The notes under the pieces are model-generated. The model saw nothing but the letters and a program-made list of their open reading frames with translations. It was not told the origin of the DNA and made no database searches. Of a DNA stretch of 64,000 nucleotides, positions 12,129 to 21,240 are shown one piece after another (within the stretch, counting starts at the first letter, position 1; each line of letters starts with the position of its first letter). Source of the DNA: Chitinophaga pinensis (GTDB taxonomy: Bacteria > Bacteroidota > Bacteroidia > B-17B0 > Aurantibacillaceae). The DNA lies in contig CAMCZO010000004.1 of NCBI GenBank assembly GCA_945887955.1, forward strand, positions 1 to 64,000. The letters run 5' to 3'. The translations under genes and the position numbers were made by a program.

Positions 12129-14528
12129 ATGCATTTCAATAAATTATTTATAGCATTCACAATTATTTCAATTTCAAGTTTTTCTCAAACCATCACAATT
12201 AGAGATTTTTCAACTCGCGAACCAATAGAAAAAGTAATATTACAAGATAAAAAAAACAAACAAGTTTTTACTGATTTAAAAGGTAAAGCCGATATTTCTG
12301 TTTTAAATAAAGAAGATTCTATTTTTATTTTCTTGTTCGGTTATTCCTCAAAAAAAATAATTTTAACAAAAGATACAAGCATCAACTTATCTTCTAAATC
12401 AGTTAATTTAGATGAAATTATTTTATCAGCTAATCGAAAACCTGAACACAAAATAGATGTTCCTTTTTTAATTGAAATAATTAAACAAAAAGACATCGAA
12501 TTTTCAAACCCAGCAACTACTGGCGATTTATTATCTAATACCGGCCAGGTTTTTGTTCAAAAAAGTCAGTCGGGTGGAGGTAGCCCCAGTTTAAGAGGTT
12601 TTGAAGCAAATAAAGTTTTGTTGGTCATTGATGGTGTAAGAATGAATAATGCCATTTATCGAGGTGGACATTTGCAAGATGTAATGACAATTGATCCAAA
12701 TATGCTCGAGCGAACTGAAATTGTTTTTGGTCCATCATCAACTATTTATGGTAGTGACGCCTTAGGTGGTGTTATGAATTTTTACACAAAAAATGCTCAA
12801 TTTAGTACTGACGATAAAACTCTTTTTAAATTAAATTCAATGGTCCGTTATTCATCGGTATCAAACGAACAAACTAGTCACTTAGATTTTAACTTTGGGT
12901 TTAAAAATTTGGCTTCTTTAACTAATATTACTTATCATAATTTTGGCGATTTAAAGTCTGGTTCAAATAAATTAAATGGATATAACAATGTTTGGGAAAG
13001 AAATTATTATCAAGATAGAATAAATGGAAGAGATACACTGATTAAAAATTCAGATAATACTTTACAAAAAGGAACTGGGTATTCACAAATGGATATCATG
13101 CAACGTTTTAATATTAAAACTGGTAAATATGTTACACATAATTTAAATTTTCAATATTCATCATCTGGTTTTTTACCTCGTTATGATCGATTAAATGGAG
13201 ATTATAGCGCTGGTAAATTTAAATTTTCAGAAAATGGTTATGGGCCTCAAAAACGTTTATTAGCAGCCTACACACTTAATTATGATTGTAAAACAAACAT
13301 TTCGGATAACCTAAAAGTGATTTTAGCTTATCAGAAAATTGATCAGGATAGAATTACCCGCAGATTTCAAAATTTAAATCGTAAAACACAAAAAGAAGAT
13401 GTATCTGTTTTATCAGTAAACATAGACACTTATAAATTAGTTAAAGATAAACACGAACTGCGTTACGGCATTGAGTTTACAAATAACGAGGTGCAATCTA
13501 CCGCAAATTTTAAAAATATGTTTACAAATATTGAAACTCCAGCCGATACTCGTTATGCAGGGGGTGGAAGTATGATGACAACATTTGCAGCTTATGTTTC
13601 TCATGCTTGGGAGTTTAGTAAAACCTTAGTAATTACCGATGGAATTCGTTACACGAATACAAGTTTGACAAGTATTTTTACAGATACAACATTTTTTAAA
13701 TTCCCATTTACAACTGCTAATCAAAATAATCAAGCTGTAACTGGTAATTTGGGTTTAACTTGGAAATTAGAAAATGATTACAAGGTTTCTCTAGTCTCAA
13801 ATACAGGCTTTCGTGCTCCTAATGTGGATGATCTGAGTAAAGTGTTTGAGAGCTCTACTTATTTAATCGTTCCTAATCCAACTTTAAAACCTGAATACAC
13901 GTATAATTTTGAAATGGGAATTAGTAAAGTCGTTCAAAGTCGATATAAGTTCGACTTAACAGGTTTTTATACCAATTTAACGAATGTTTTAGTTGTTTCT
14001 GATTATAAATTAAATGGAAACGATTCAGCAATTTATAATGGTTCAACTACAAAAGTTAAAGCCACACAAAATGCGGATAATGCCTATATTTATGGCTTTT
14101 CAGCAGGTGTTCAGTTTGATTTTAACGATCAAGTCTCTTTTAAAAGTGTGTTAAATTACACCTATGGACGTTATATTAATTCTAAACTTGATACAGTTAT
14201 TCCTTTAGATCATATTGCTCCAATGTTCGGACAAACTTCTATTTCCTATAAAGCAAAAGGTTTTGATGGTGAATTTTTTATCAGATATAATGGTAAAAAG
14301 GCCTTAGCTGATTACAGTCCTAGTGGCGAAGATAATTTACAATACGCTACCTTGAATGGTATGCCCAATTGGTTTACTTTAAATATTCGTTTAGGTGCTA
14401 ATCTTACTAAAAATTTACGTTTAAATGTGGCTTGTGAAAACATTACTGACAATGCTTACCGAAATTTTGCTAGTGGCATAAATGCTCCAGGTCGAAATAT
14501 AATTTTAAGTTTACGATATAAATTTTAA
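12129..14528 (+). CDS. TonB-dependent outer-membrane receptor
   Basis: Energy-coupled outer-membrane importer of 799 residues. A signal peptide (cleavage near SFSQ, residue 20) is followed by a short carboxypeptidase-regulatory-like beta domain (about 22-95). The plug domain (about 105-240) shows SLRGFEANKVLLVIDGVRMN and GPSSTIYGSDALGGVMNFYTK, and is followed by a 22-strand-type barrel ending in LSLRYKF with a terminal Phe. The plug wording (GGGSPSLRGFEANKVLLVIDG) resembles the haem/hemoglobin and ferric-siderophore group, so iron or haem uptake is the best guess. No TonB, ExbBD or SusD-like partner is adjacent. Confidence 0.92.
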   Translation: MHFNKLFIAFTIISISSFSQTITIRDFSTREPIEKVILQDKKNKQVFTDLKGKADISVLNKEDSIFIFLFGYSSKKIILTKDTSINLSSKSVNLDEIILSANRKPEHKIDVPFLIEIIKQKDIEFSNPATTGDLLSNTGQVFVQKSQSGGGSPSLRGFEANKVLLVIDGVRMNNAIYRGGHLQDVMTIDPNMLERTEIVFGPSSTIYGSDALGGVMNFYTKNAQFSTDDKTLFKLNSMVRYSSVSNEQTSHLDFNFGFKNLASLTNITYHNFGDLKSGSNKLNGYNNVWERNYYQDRINGRDTLIKNSDNTLQKGTGYSQMDIMQRFNIKTGKYVTHNLNFQYSSSGFLPRYDRLNGDYSAGKFKFSENGYGPQKRLLAAYTLNYDCKTNISDNLKVILAYQKIDQDRITRRFQNLNRKTQKEDVSVLSVNIDTYKLVKDKHELRYGIEFTNNEVQSTANFKNMFTNIETPADTRYAGGGSMMTTFAAYVSHAWEFSKTLVITDGIRYTNTSLTSIFTDTTFFKFPFTTANQNNQAVTGNLGLTWKLENDYKVSLVSNTGFRAPNVDDLSKVFESSTYLIVPNPTLKPEYTYNFEMGISKVVQSRYKFDLTGFYTNLTNVLVVSDYKLNGNDSAIYNGSTTKVKATQNADNAYIYGFSAGVQFDFNDQVSFKSVLNYTYGRYINSKLDTVIPLDHIAPMFGQTSISYKAKGFDGEFFIRYNGKKALADYSPSGEDNLQYATLNGMPNWFTLNIRLGANLTKNLRLNVACENITDNAYRNFASGINAPGRNIILSLRYKF

Positions 14529-14582
14529 TTAACTCTTTAATTAATTACATCATCTTTGTATCTTTATATTTAAAATAATTGA

Positions 14583-15380
14583 ATGCTAATATTCGGTTTT
14601 GTTTGTTCAATTTTAATTGGAATTTCATTAGGTCTTATAGGAAGTGGTGGGAGTATTTTAATGATGCCTGTTTTAGTTTATTTATTTTTAGTTAATCCAG
14701 TTACCGCAACCACGTATTCCTTATTTATTGTTGGATTTACTGCTGGTATTGGCTCAATTAATTATTTTCGTAAGGGCTTAGTAAATTTATATATTGCTTT
14801 AATTTTTGGCATACCCTCTGTTTTATCTGTTTTTTTTACAAGAGCCTTTCTTTTGCCCTCTATTCCTTCTGTTGTTTTTACTCTTGGCAATTATGCGGTT
14901 TCTAAAGCAACTTTTTTAATGTTAATTTTTGCCGTTTTAATCATAATTGCTTCTTTAAGTATGCTAATATCTGGTTTTAAACAAAAATCAGAAGAACTAA
15001 ATCAACGGCATTTAAATTACCCATTAATTATTTTTTTAGGGGCATTAGAGGGTTCAGTAACTGGATTAGTAGGAGTAGGGGGAGGTTTTTTAATTATTCC
15101 GATATTGGTGCTGTTAACAAAATTACCAATTAAATCAGCTGTTGGCACTTCGCTCATTATCATAGCCTCAAAATCAGTTATTGGCTTTAGTGTTAAAGAT
15201 AATTCTGATTCTGTTGATTGGTATTTAATTGCACAAATTATTATTTTTACATTAATAGGTCTTTTTATTGGTATTTATTTATCTAAAAAAACGGATGCCT
15301 TAAAGTTAAAGCCATTATTTGCTTGGTTTTTGCTACTTGTTGGTTTGTATATTATTATCAAAGAAACGTTTATAAAATAA
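14583..15380 (+). CDS. TauE/SafE-family membrane permease (probable sulfur anion exporter)
   Basis: A 265-residue membrane protein with about eight hydrophobic segments. It contains two copies of the family's half-motif, GLIGSGGSILMMPVLVYL near residues 18-35 and GLVGVGGGFLIIPILVLL near 164-181. Members export sulfite, sulfoacetate or related organosulfur anions. It sits 57 bases before an MBL-rhodanese gene, and that pairing supports a sulfite or sulfide detoxification role. The substrate is inferred from context only. Confidence 0.88.
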   Translation: MLIFGFVCSILIGISLGLIGSGGSILMMPVLVYLFLVNPVTATTYSLFIVGFTAGIGSINYFRKGLVNLYIALIFGIPSVLSVFFTRAFLLPSIPSVVFTLGNYAVSKATFLMLIFAVLIIIASLSMLISGFKQKSEELNQRHLNYPLIIFLGALEGSVTGLVGVGGGFLIIPILVLLTKLPIKSAVGTSLIIIASKSVIGFSVKDNSDSVDWYLIAQIIIFTLIGLFIGIYLSKKTDALKLKPLFAWFLLLVGLYIIIKETFIK

Positions 15381-15436
15381 TACTTAATTTTAAAAAAAAT
15401 ATCAGTCAAAATAATTTTTTATCTTATATTAAATAA

Positions 15437-16834
15437 ATGAAAATAGAACAAATTTATACCGGTTGTTTGGCTCAAGGGGCTTATTATATTTTATCTGATG
15501 GCGAAGTTGCAATTATTGATCCGTTGAGAGAAGTGCAGCCATATATTGACAGAGCAACAAAAGATAATGCTAAAATAAAATATGTTTTCGAAACCCATTT
15601 TCATGCCGATTTTGTATCGGGTCATATAGATTTAAGCGCTAAAACAGGTGCACCAATTGTTTATGGGCCAAATGCCAATCCTAGTTTTACAGCCACTATT
15701 GCTAGCGATAGTCAAATTTTTAAACTAGGCCAGCTTTCCATTAAAGTGTTACACACCCCTGGTCATACCATGGAAAGCACTTGTTTTTTATTAATCGACG
15801 AGAGTGGCAAAGATCATGCTTTGTTTAGTGGCGACACACTTTTTTTAGGAGATGTGGGCCGACCTGATTTGGCTCAAAAATCTGAATCCATGACGCAAGA
15901 TGATTTAGCTGGTTTGTTATACGATTCTTTAAACGCTAAAATTATGCCATTAGGTGATGATGTTATTGTTTATCCTGCTCATGGTGCAGGAAGCGCCTGT
16001 GGTAAAAACATGATGAAAGAAACGGTTGATACTTTAGGTAATCAAAAAAAAATGAATTATGCCTTAAACCAACCTAATAAAGAAGAGTTTGTAAAAGCGG
16101 TTACTGATGGTTTATTGCCTCCACCAAGTTATTTTGGATTAAATGTAGCCATGAATAAAACAGGTTACCAAAGTTTTGATACTGTTTTGTTAAATGGATT
16201 AAGACCCCTATCGGTTAATGAGTTTGAAATTTCAGCAGATTTAAATAATGCAATTATTTTGGATACCCGCGAACCTGCAATTTTTTATAAAGGCTTTATA
16301 CCTCGCTCGATTAATATCGGAATTAAAGGCGATTTTGCTCCCTGGGTTGGCGCTATTGTTAAAGATGTAAAGCAGCCCATTTTATTGGTAACTCAACCCG
16401 GGCTTGAAGAAGAAACCATTACCAGATTAAGTCGAGTTGGTTTTGATCATGTATTGGGTTATTTGAAGGGTAGTTTTGAGGCTTGGCAAGTATCAAATAA
16501 AGAAATAGATACGGTTAACAGAATTACGGCATCTCAATTTGCTGCCGAAGTTGATTTAAAAACCGATTCAATTATTGATGTAAGAAAAGAATCTGAATAT
16601 AATCTTGACCATGTAAACGAGGCTTTTAATATGCCTTTAGATCAAATAAATGATTGGTTTACCAAATTAAATTCGAATAAAACTTTATTTATTCACTGTG
16701 CCGGTGGCTATAGAAGTATGATTGCTGCTAGTATTTTTAAATTAAGAGGTTTTCATCAGTTTAAAGAAATTGAGGGTGGTTTTAAAGCTATAGCTGAAGT
16801 AGCGGCCATTAAACCCAATTTCATTTCCCATTAA
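15437..16834 (+). CDS. MBL-fold persulfide dioxygenase-like protein fused to two rhodanese domains
   Basis: The 465-residue cytoplasmic protein begins with a metallo-beta-lactamase domain (about 1-240) bearing the metal motif H54-F-H56-A-D58 plus H63, then HTPGHTMES near 110 and FSGDTLFLGDVGRPDL near 130-146. This pattern is typical of ETHE1-type persulfide dioxygenases. Two rhodanese domains follow. The first (about 265-360) lacks a cysteine in its active-site loop and is probably structural. The second (about 370-460) has HC421AGGYRS, a normal catalytic loop. The likely job is oxidation of glutathione- or bacillithiol-like persulfide to sulfite, exported by the upstream TauE-type protein. 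Confidence 0.88.
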   Translation: MKIEQIYTGCLAQGAYYILSDGEVAIIDPLREVQPYIDRATKDNAKIKYVFETHFHADFVSGHIDLSAKTGAPIVYGPNANPSFTATIASDSQIFKLGQLSIKVLHTPGHTMESTCFLLIDESGKDHALFSGDTLFLGDVGRPDLAQKSESMTQDDLAGLLYDSLNAKIMPLGDDVIVYPAHGAGSACGKNMMKETVDTLGNQKKMNYALNQPNKEEFVKAVTDGLLPPPSYFGLNVAMNKTGYQSFDTVLLNGLRPLSVNEFEISADLNNAIILDTREPAIFYKGFIPRSINIGIKGDFAPWVGAIVKDVKQPILLVTQPGLEEETITRLSRVGFDHVLGYLKGSFEAWQVSNKEIDTVNRITASQFAAEVDLKTDSIIDVRKESEYNLDHVNEAFNMPLDQINDWFTKLNSNKTLFIHCAGGYRSMIAASIFKLRGFHQFKEIEGGFKAIAEVAAIKPNFISH

Positions 16835-16949
16835 AACTAATTTTTTTAATTTTATTTATTAATATTTTTTTATCTTTTTTATTGTATTCTTATTATTAAA
16901 TTTTTGATTTATATTTAATATATTTACAAATCTTAAATTTGTTATTATC

Positions 16950-17639
16950 ATTAAAAAAAAAATATTTATTATTACTCTTATTTTAGAAAGCTTTTTGTTT
17001 TTAGATAAAGTTTCATGCCAAGTAGTTCGAGATGATGAGCAGATTATAGCTAATGTAAATTTAACTCAAATTTTGAGAGTAAATATTACTAATGGTGGTA
17101 ATATCAATTTTTCTTTTAATTCTATTAATGATTATAAAAATGGAGTAGGTGCTTTATCAAGTGCTACAGGTGTGGGTGCTTCTTCTAATAATTCAACACC
17201 TTTTTTTAGAACTGATTTTTCAGTTTCATCATCATCAAACTGGTTTTTAAATTTTGGAGCAGATCAAGCTACTTTTATTGGAACCGACAATCCTGCTAAT
17301 TTATTGCCTTTAAATAATGTTGGTTTTACTTTAATCGAAAATGGAGTTTATACTCCCGGTGCCGGTAGTAATTTAATAAGTCCACTAACAGGTGATTTTT
17401 CAGCAACAGCTGTTTCAGCTCTTTTGGCTTACCCTCAAACTTTAATTAACAAAGGTGCTTTAACAAATGCGGGAGATATTTTAGATAATAATTTTACAAT
17501 ATTTTGGCAATGCGGAACCGCCTCCCCTCAAGGCTTAGCTACTAATCCAATGAATACGATTAATATTATTAATTTACCCTCAAGCCCTGCTCCTGATAAT
17601 TATATAGCTAACATTATATTTGAATTAGAAGCTCAATAG
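16950..17639 (+). CDS. Secreted subunit-like protein A (paralogue of the protein at 20494-21219)
   Basis: I know no named family. From the first ordinary start (TTG, 16995) the product lacks a signal sequence. Reading the open frame upstream gives IKKKIFIITLILESFLFLDKVSCQ-type residues, a full signal peptide that would start at an ATT codon at 16950. The mature region shares long blocks with the 20494 gene: GGNIxFxFNSINDY, G-A-x-QATFxGTDxPxN, LPLNNVG, LDNxFxxFWQCGTA, and the ending IFELEA. All-beta composition and a hydrophobic final strand fit a fibre or pilin-like subunit. A TAAATTTG -7-like element lies at 16934-16941. It is followed after 13 bases by a second, more divergent paralogue. 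Confidence 0.72.
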   Translation: MKKKIFIITLILESFLFLDKVSCQVVRDDEQIIANVNLTQILRVNITNGGNINFSFNSINDYKNGVGALSSATGVGASSNNSTPFFRTDFSVSSSSNWFLNFGADQATFIGTDNPANLLPLNNVGFTLIENGVYTPGAGSNLISPLTGDFSATAVSALLAYPQTLINKGALTNAGDILDNNFTIFWQCGTASPQGLATNPMNTINIINLPSSPAPDNYIANIIFELEAQ

Positions 17640-17652
17640 CAGATTAATAATT

Positions 17653-18282
17653 ATGAATAAAAATATAATAATTTGTAAGTTTTTAATACTATTTGTTTTT
17701 TTTAATTCAAATTTATTTTCACAATTTAATTCGGCTAGAATTGCAATTTTGTCTGGTGGTGTTGTTAATTTTAATTTTAAAACTATACAAGATTATAAAA
17801 ACGGAATTGAATCAAATAATGCCGTTATTGGCATTTCAATGTCAGATTTAAATCCTGGTTTCCCCATAGGTCATTCTATAGTAGATGGTTTTAAATTATA
17901 TTTTAGCACTACCGCTTCAAATATAATTGGAGATGCTGGTAACACTATCCCTTTATCTGCAATTCAAGCTTCAGCTTCTAACATTTCTGGTTTTGCTGGC
18001 GCTACTTTTAATGCATACCAAGATTTAACTGGCCCTATTACATTAAATTCTTCCGCATCTCCTCCATTAGGTAATGTTTTAATGGAATATGATGATGCTT
18101 TAATTCCTCTTACATCCGGAGCTTTTTCAATTAATACCAATGCCAATAAGATTCGAATTTATTTTCAGTGTGGAATGAATGCAGCACCATCAAATAAGCT
18201 TTTGGGAAGCACTGCAGATTATTATTCTGTACCCATTGAATTGTGGCTTTGGCCTCAATGTAATTCGGTTGATTGCCCCTAA
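17653..18282 (+). CDS. Secreted subunit-like protein B, divergent paralogue
   Basis: The 209-residue product has a signal peptide (cleavage near LFSQ, residue 24). It keeps the family hallmark in altered form: ILSGGVVNFNFKTIQDYKNGI near residues 33-53, and IRIYFQCGMNAAP near the C-terminus in place of FWQCGTA. It lacks the QATFxGTD block and ends in a short Cys-containing tail (PQCNSVDCP). It lies 13 bases after paralogue A and is presumably in one transcript with it. A minor or tip subunit is a reasonable inference from this divergence, but nothing proves it. Confidence 0.72.
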   Translation: MNKNIIICKFLILFVFFNSNLFSQFNSARIAILSGGVVNFNFKTIQDYKNGIESNNAVIGISMSDLNPGFPIGHSIVDGFKLYFSTTASNIIGDAGNTIPLSAIQASASNISGFAGATFNAYQDLTGPITLNSSASPPLGNVLMEYDDALIPLTSGAFSINTNANKIRIYFQCGMNAAPSNKLLGSTADYYSVPIELWLWPQCNSVDCP

Positions 18283-18304
18283 AATTAATTGAGCATTAAA
18301 ATTA

Positions 18305-19474
18305 TTATTTTAATTCAAGACCGTTTTTATAATAATATTCCTTGGAAAGTTTACCATTCGTTGGATTAAATTCTTTTTGTAAGCCATCTAATTTGCCATT
18401 TAAATAATTTTTAATACTTAATAATTTATTATTATTATCATAAAATTTCCAAATACTTTCCATCTTGTCACTATTAAAAGCACCTTCTTTTTCTAGAACT
18501 CCATTATCATAATAAAACTTGAAGTTTCCTTGAGCTAAATCTTTAGAATAAACCCCATCTTGTTTCATTTTTCCATTTTCATAATAAATATACCATTTAC
18601 CATCAAGTGAGTCAGAAACATAGTTTCCTTTACTATATAAATGTCCTGTAGGATAAAAAGAAAGCCATTCTCCTATTTTTTTTCCTAATACGTAATTTCC
18701 TTTTTGTTTTATAGTATCATTTTCGTAAAATTCGACACAAATGCCTTCTATGTTATTCATGATATAAGCACACTTTAATTTGATGTGTTTATTATCATGA
18801 TAACTAGTTAGCTTCCCATTTAACAGCCCTCTTAAATAGTAACATTCGAGTTGTTTAAAATTCTTTTTTTCTTTATAAAAGTTTAAAAATAAACTATCTA
18901 AAAGCCCATTTTTTTTGTAATAAATTGAACTTATATTTCCATTTTCATAGTATGTTTCTAATTTGCCATCTTCTATCCCTTTTACATATTTTTTACGATA
19001 ATTCATTTCCCCTTCTTCATAAAAACCAATTGCTTCTCCATTTAAAATTCCCATTTCATAATTTTTAATTTCATTAAGTTTTTCGTTCTCATAAAAAACT
19101 TTACTTTCACCGTTTAATACATCATTTTTATAATTTGAAATTTCGAATAATTTCCCGCTTGGGTAGTATGTTTTAGCTAATCCATTTAATTGATTGTTTT
19201 TAAAAACTAAATTTTCTTTTATTGATCCATTCTCGTAATAAATAATCCAAACACCATCTAATTCGCCATTTAAATAAGATCCTTTTTGAAAAGTTACTCC
19301 ATTTTTATGGTAAATAATGTACTGCCCTTCTCTAATAAATTTATCTCCTATTTTTTTTTCAAAAAAAACTTCTTTTTTTTGTTTACGTTCTGCATCGTAC
19401 CAATTAGTAATTTCTTTTTGTGCCTTTAAATAAAAACTTGCACAAAGAGATAGAAGTAAAAATAAAAATTTCAT
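18305..19474 (-). CDS. Exported MORN-variant repeat protein
   Basis: A 389-residue protein with a signal peptide (cleavage near FYLKAQ, residue 19). The rest is almost entirely 20-23-residue repeats of the form Y-x-NG-x-x-x-x-x-x-x-Y-x-NG-x-L-(N/D)-G, at least a dozen copies. This is the MORN-variant repeat that automatic annotation often calls YwqK-type antitoxin. There is no toxin nearby, so that name would mislead. It starts 9 bases after the stop of the chaperone-like gene and so forms an operon with it. It may be a periplasmic or surface scaffold of the same system. Confidence 0.82.
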   Translation of the reverse strand: MKFLFLLLSLCASFYLKAQKEITNWYDAERKQKKEVFFEKKIGDKFIREGQYIIYHKNGVTFQKGSYLNGELDGVWIIYYENGSIKENLVFKNNQLNGLAKTYYPSGKLFEISNYKNDVLNGESKVFYENEKLNEIKNYEMGILNGEAIGFYEEGEMNYRKKYVKGIEDGKLETYYENGNISSIYYKKNGLLDSLFLNFYKEKKNFKQLECYYLRGLLNGKLTSYHDNKHIKLKCAYIMNNIEGICVEFYENDTIKQKGNYVLGKKIGEWLSFYPTGHLYSKGNYVSDSLDGKWYIYYENGKMKQDGVYSKDLAQGNFKFYYDNGVLEKEGAFNSDKMESIWKFYDNNNKLLSIKNYLNGKLDGLQKEFNPTNGKLSKEYYYKNGLELK

Positions 19475-19483
19475 TTTTTTTGA

Positions 19484-20296
19484 TTATTTAATATCAATGA
19501 TAAGCTGAGCTCCCTCTATATCAGTGTTGTGCCCGTAATCTAAAAGAGCAGCTAAAGCAAATTTGCCTTTTGGTAAATCTGATGGCAATTTTAATACTAA
19601 TTGTCTTTTTGCATCTGGTAAAACTTTAATAGTTTCAGCATTAAATTTAGTCTCAATACCCGTAGAAGTATTAGCTAGGTTTAAAAAAACTTTTGCATTA
19701 ATTAATTTATCTCCAACATTACTTATTTCTACACTAAAAGATCGTACTTTATCCCCTTTTTTTGTTATTTCTTTAAACTTTTGTATAGTTGCCATGTAAT
19801 TATTATTTAAACTTGGCGATTGAAAAACTTGAATAACAATTCGGGGTGAAATTAAAACTCCAGTAGCAACCGCTTTGTCTGGCTTGCTAAAATCAGATTG
19901 TTCTTTACTTGTTTGTACATAAATTAGCACCCATTTTGAAGAAAATCCATCACTCGGAACAGTCATGGTTACATCTATTTGTTTGGTTTCGTTGGGGTTT
20001 AATTCTAATAATGATGGGCTGATTGAAATCCAATTGGCACAAGATCTTTTACTTGTACCGGGCGGCATTCTCAATTTGTTACCTAATGAATCAATCGAGT
20101 AATCTGACATTTTTAACTCAAAAGCTTGTTTTTTATCAGAATGATTGGTTAATGAAACTTTTTGTGTGCCAATTTCATTTGGATTAAGTTTAAATGAAAT
20201 TAAAGCAGGTGACACTTCAAAGTCTTGAGCTGGCAATATAAAACTTGAGAATAAAAATATAAAATATAATTTAAACCCATTTATTTTTTTTATCAT
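19484..20296 (-). CDS. Periplasmic pilus-chaperone-like protein
   Basis: A 270-residue exported protein with a signal peptide (cleavage near LPAQ, residue 23). It opens with DFEVSPALISFKLNPNEIG-type text, then a VSLTNHSDKKQAFELKM strand pair, WISISPSLLELNPNETKQIDV, and after about residue 150 a second Ig-like domain (FSVEISNVGDKLINAKVFLNL). This layout of two Ig-like domains, with a motif of the type 'P-x-x-x-x-L-x-P-x-x-x-x-Q-x-x-x-x-N', is shared by fimbrial chaperones and the DUF916 WxL-binding group. It lies divergent to the major subunit gene from a back-to-back promoter region and directly precedes the MORN protein gene. I infer subunit binding in the periplasm. Confidence 0.75.
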   Translation of the reverse strand: MIKKINGFKLYFIFLFSSFILPAQDFEVSPALISFKLNPNEIGTQKVSLTNHSDKKQAFELKMSDYSIDSLGNKLRMPPGTSKRSCANWISISPSLLELNPNETKQIDVTMTVPSDGFSSKWVLIYVQTSKEQSDFSKPDKAVATGVLISPRIVIQVFQSPSLNNNYMATIQKFKEITKKGDKVRSFSVEISNVGDKLINAKVFLNLANTSTGIETKFNAETIKVLPDAKRQLVLKLPSDLPKGKFALAALLDYGHNTDIEGAQLIIDIK

Positions 20297-20310
20297 TTAT
20301 ATTTTTTAGA

Positions 20311-20342
20311 CAAAGATATCTTAAATTTTAAAAACACACAAA
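20311..20342 (-). promoter_or_regulatory. Promoter of the chaperone-like/MORN operon
   Basis: On the minus strand, TTTG (20342-20339), 20 bases, then TATCTTTG (20318-20311) gives a full match to the Bacteroidota -33/-7 consensus. The ATG follows 14 bases after the -7 box. Confidence 0.65.
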
Positions 20343-20439
20343 AAACTAAGGATTAAAAAAAAAATACGATATTAAAACGATTAAAAATGACTTTCAAAAA
20401 TTTTTAATGTTTTTTTATAACATTAATTTAATGTTAATA

Positions 20440-20470
20440 TTTGTTTTATTAATTTAAATGTCTAGCTTTG
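20440..20470 (+). promoter_or_regulatory. Strong consensus promoter of subunit gene C
   Basis: TTTG at 20440-20443, exactly 19 bases, then TAGCTTTG at 20463-20470. Spacing and both boxes match the Bacteroidota consensus. The leader to the ATG at 20494 is only about 16-18 bases and is A-rich. Confidence 0.72.
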
Positions 20471-20493
20471 TATAAATAAATAAATAAAATGCC

Positions 20494-21219
20494 ATGAAAA
20501 AAATCATTTTACCAATTTTCCTTTTTTGTTTGATTTTCTCAAATATACAAACAAACGCACAAGCAGTTAGAGATAGAGGTATCATTCCAGTTGCTGTTAA
20601 CCTTAATTTAGTTTTAAGATTAAACATTATAGATGGCGGTAATATCGAATTTGTATTTAATAGTATAAACGATTATAGCCTTGGAATGGGAGCACAAGCT
20701 GCTGTCTTAGGAACTGGCGCTAATGCAGCAGCTGCTAGAGTTGGAACCGGTGTTGGAACTACTCCTCTTGCTGCTAATTTGATGTACAGAACTCGTTTTA
20801 CTGTTTCTGCATCAAGAACCTGGTTGTTAACTTATGGTGCAGAGCAAGCTACTTTTATGGGAACAGATTTACCTACTAATACATTGCCTTTAAACAATGT
20901 TGGTCTAACTATGGTTTCTGCAGGTTTAAATTTTAATGCGGCAACTGGTTTAAATTCTACACCTACAACTAATTTTACAACTTTAGTAACGGCACCTTTT
21001 TCTTTAACACAGTTTCCTACTGTTTTAATAACAGGAATTGCCGGTGTTTCAAATGCTGGTGGTGAACTAGATAATGAATATGTTCTTTTTTGGCAATGTG
21101 GTACTGCCAATGCAACTGGCGTTACAGCAATGAATGCAGTGTCTCTTTTAGCCGCAGGTACAAGTCCTGCAGCTGATAGATATGTAACTAATGTGTTATT
21201 TGAATTAGATGCCTTATAA
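20494..21219 (+). CDS. Secreted subunit-like protein C (probable major subunit)
   Basis: The 241-residue product has a classic signal peptide (MKKIILPIFLFCLIFSNIQT, cleavage near NAQA). The mature part is rich in Ala, Thr, Gly and Asn. It carries the same blocks as protein A: RLNIIDGGNIEFVFNSINDY, GAEQATFMGTDLPTN, LPLNNVG, LDNEYVLFWQCGTA and the end VLFELDAL. It has its own consensus promoter and a strong T-tailed terminator, while neighbours do not, so high and separate expression is likely. It sits between the divergent chaperone-like gene and the usher-like gene. I read it as the major building block of a surface fibre; the function is inferred from locus structure. Confidence 0.78.
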   Translation: MKKIILPIFLFCLIFSNIQTNAQAVRDRGIIPVAVNLNLVLRLNIIDGGNIEFVFNSINDYSLGMGAQAAVLGTGANAAAARVGTGVGTTPLAANLMYRTRFTVSASRTWLLTYGAEQATFMGTDLPTNTLPLNNVGLTMVSAGLNFNAATGLNSTPTTNFTTLVTAPFSLTQFPTVLITGIAGVSNAGGELDNEYVLFWQCGTANATGVTAMNAVSLLAAGTSPAADRYVTNVLFELDAL

Positions 21220-21240
21220 TTTAAAGCGAATTTAAAATTT

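Noticed and set aside
18305-19474. YwqK-type antitoxin of a toxin-antitoxin pair
   Set aside because: The protein has a signal peptide and no toxin gene adjoins it; the neighbour is a periplasmic chaperone-like gene.
19484-20296. Transfer of a Gram-positive WxL/DUF916 gene
   Set aside because: Base composition and promoter type match the neighbours, and the resemblance is only at fold level.
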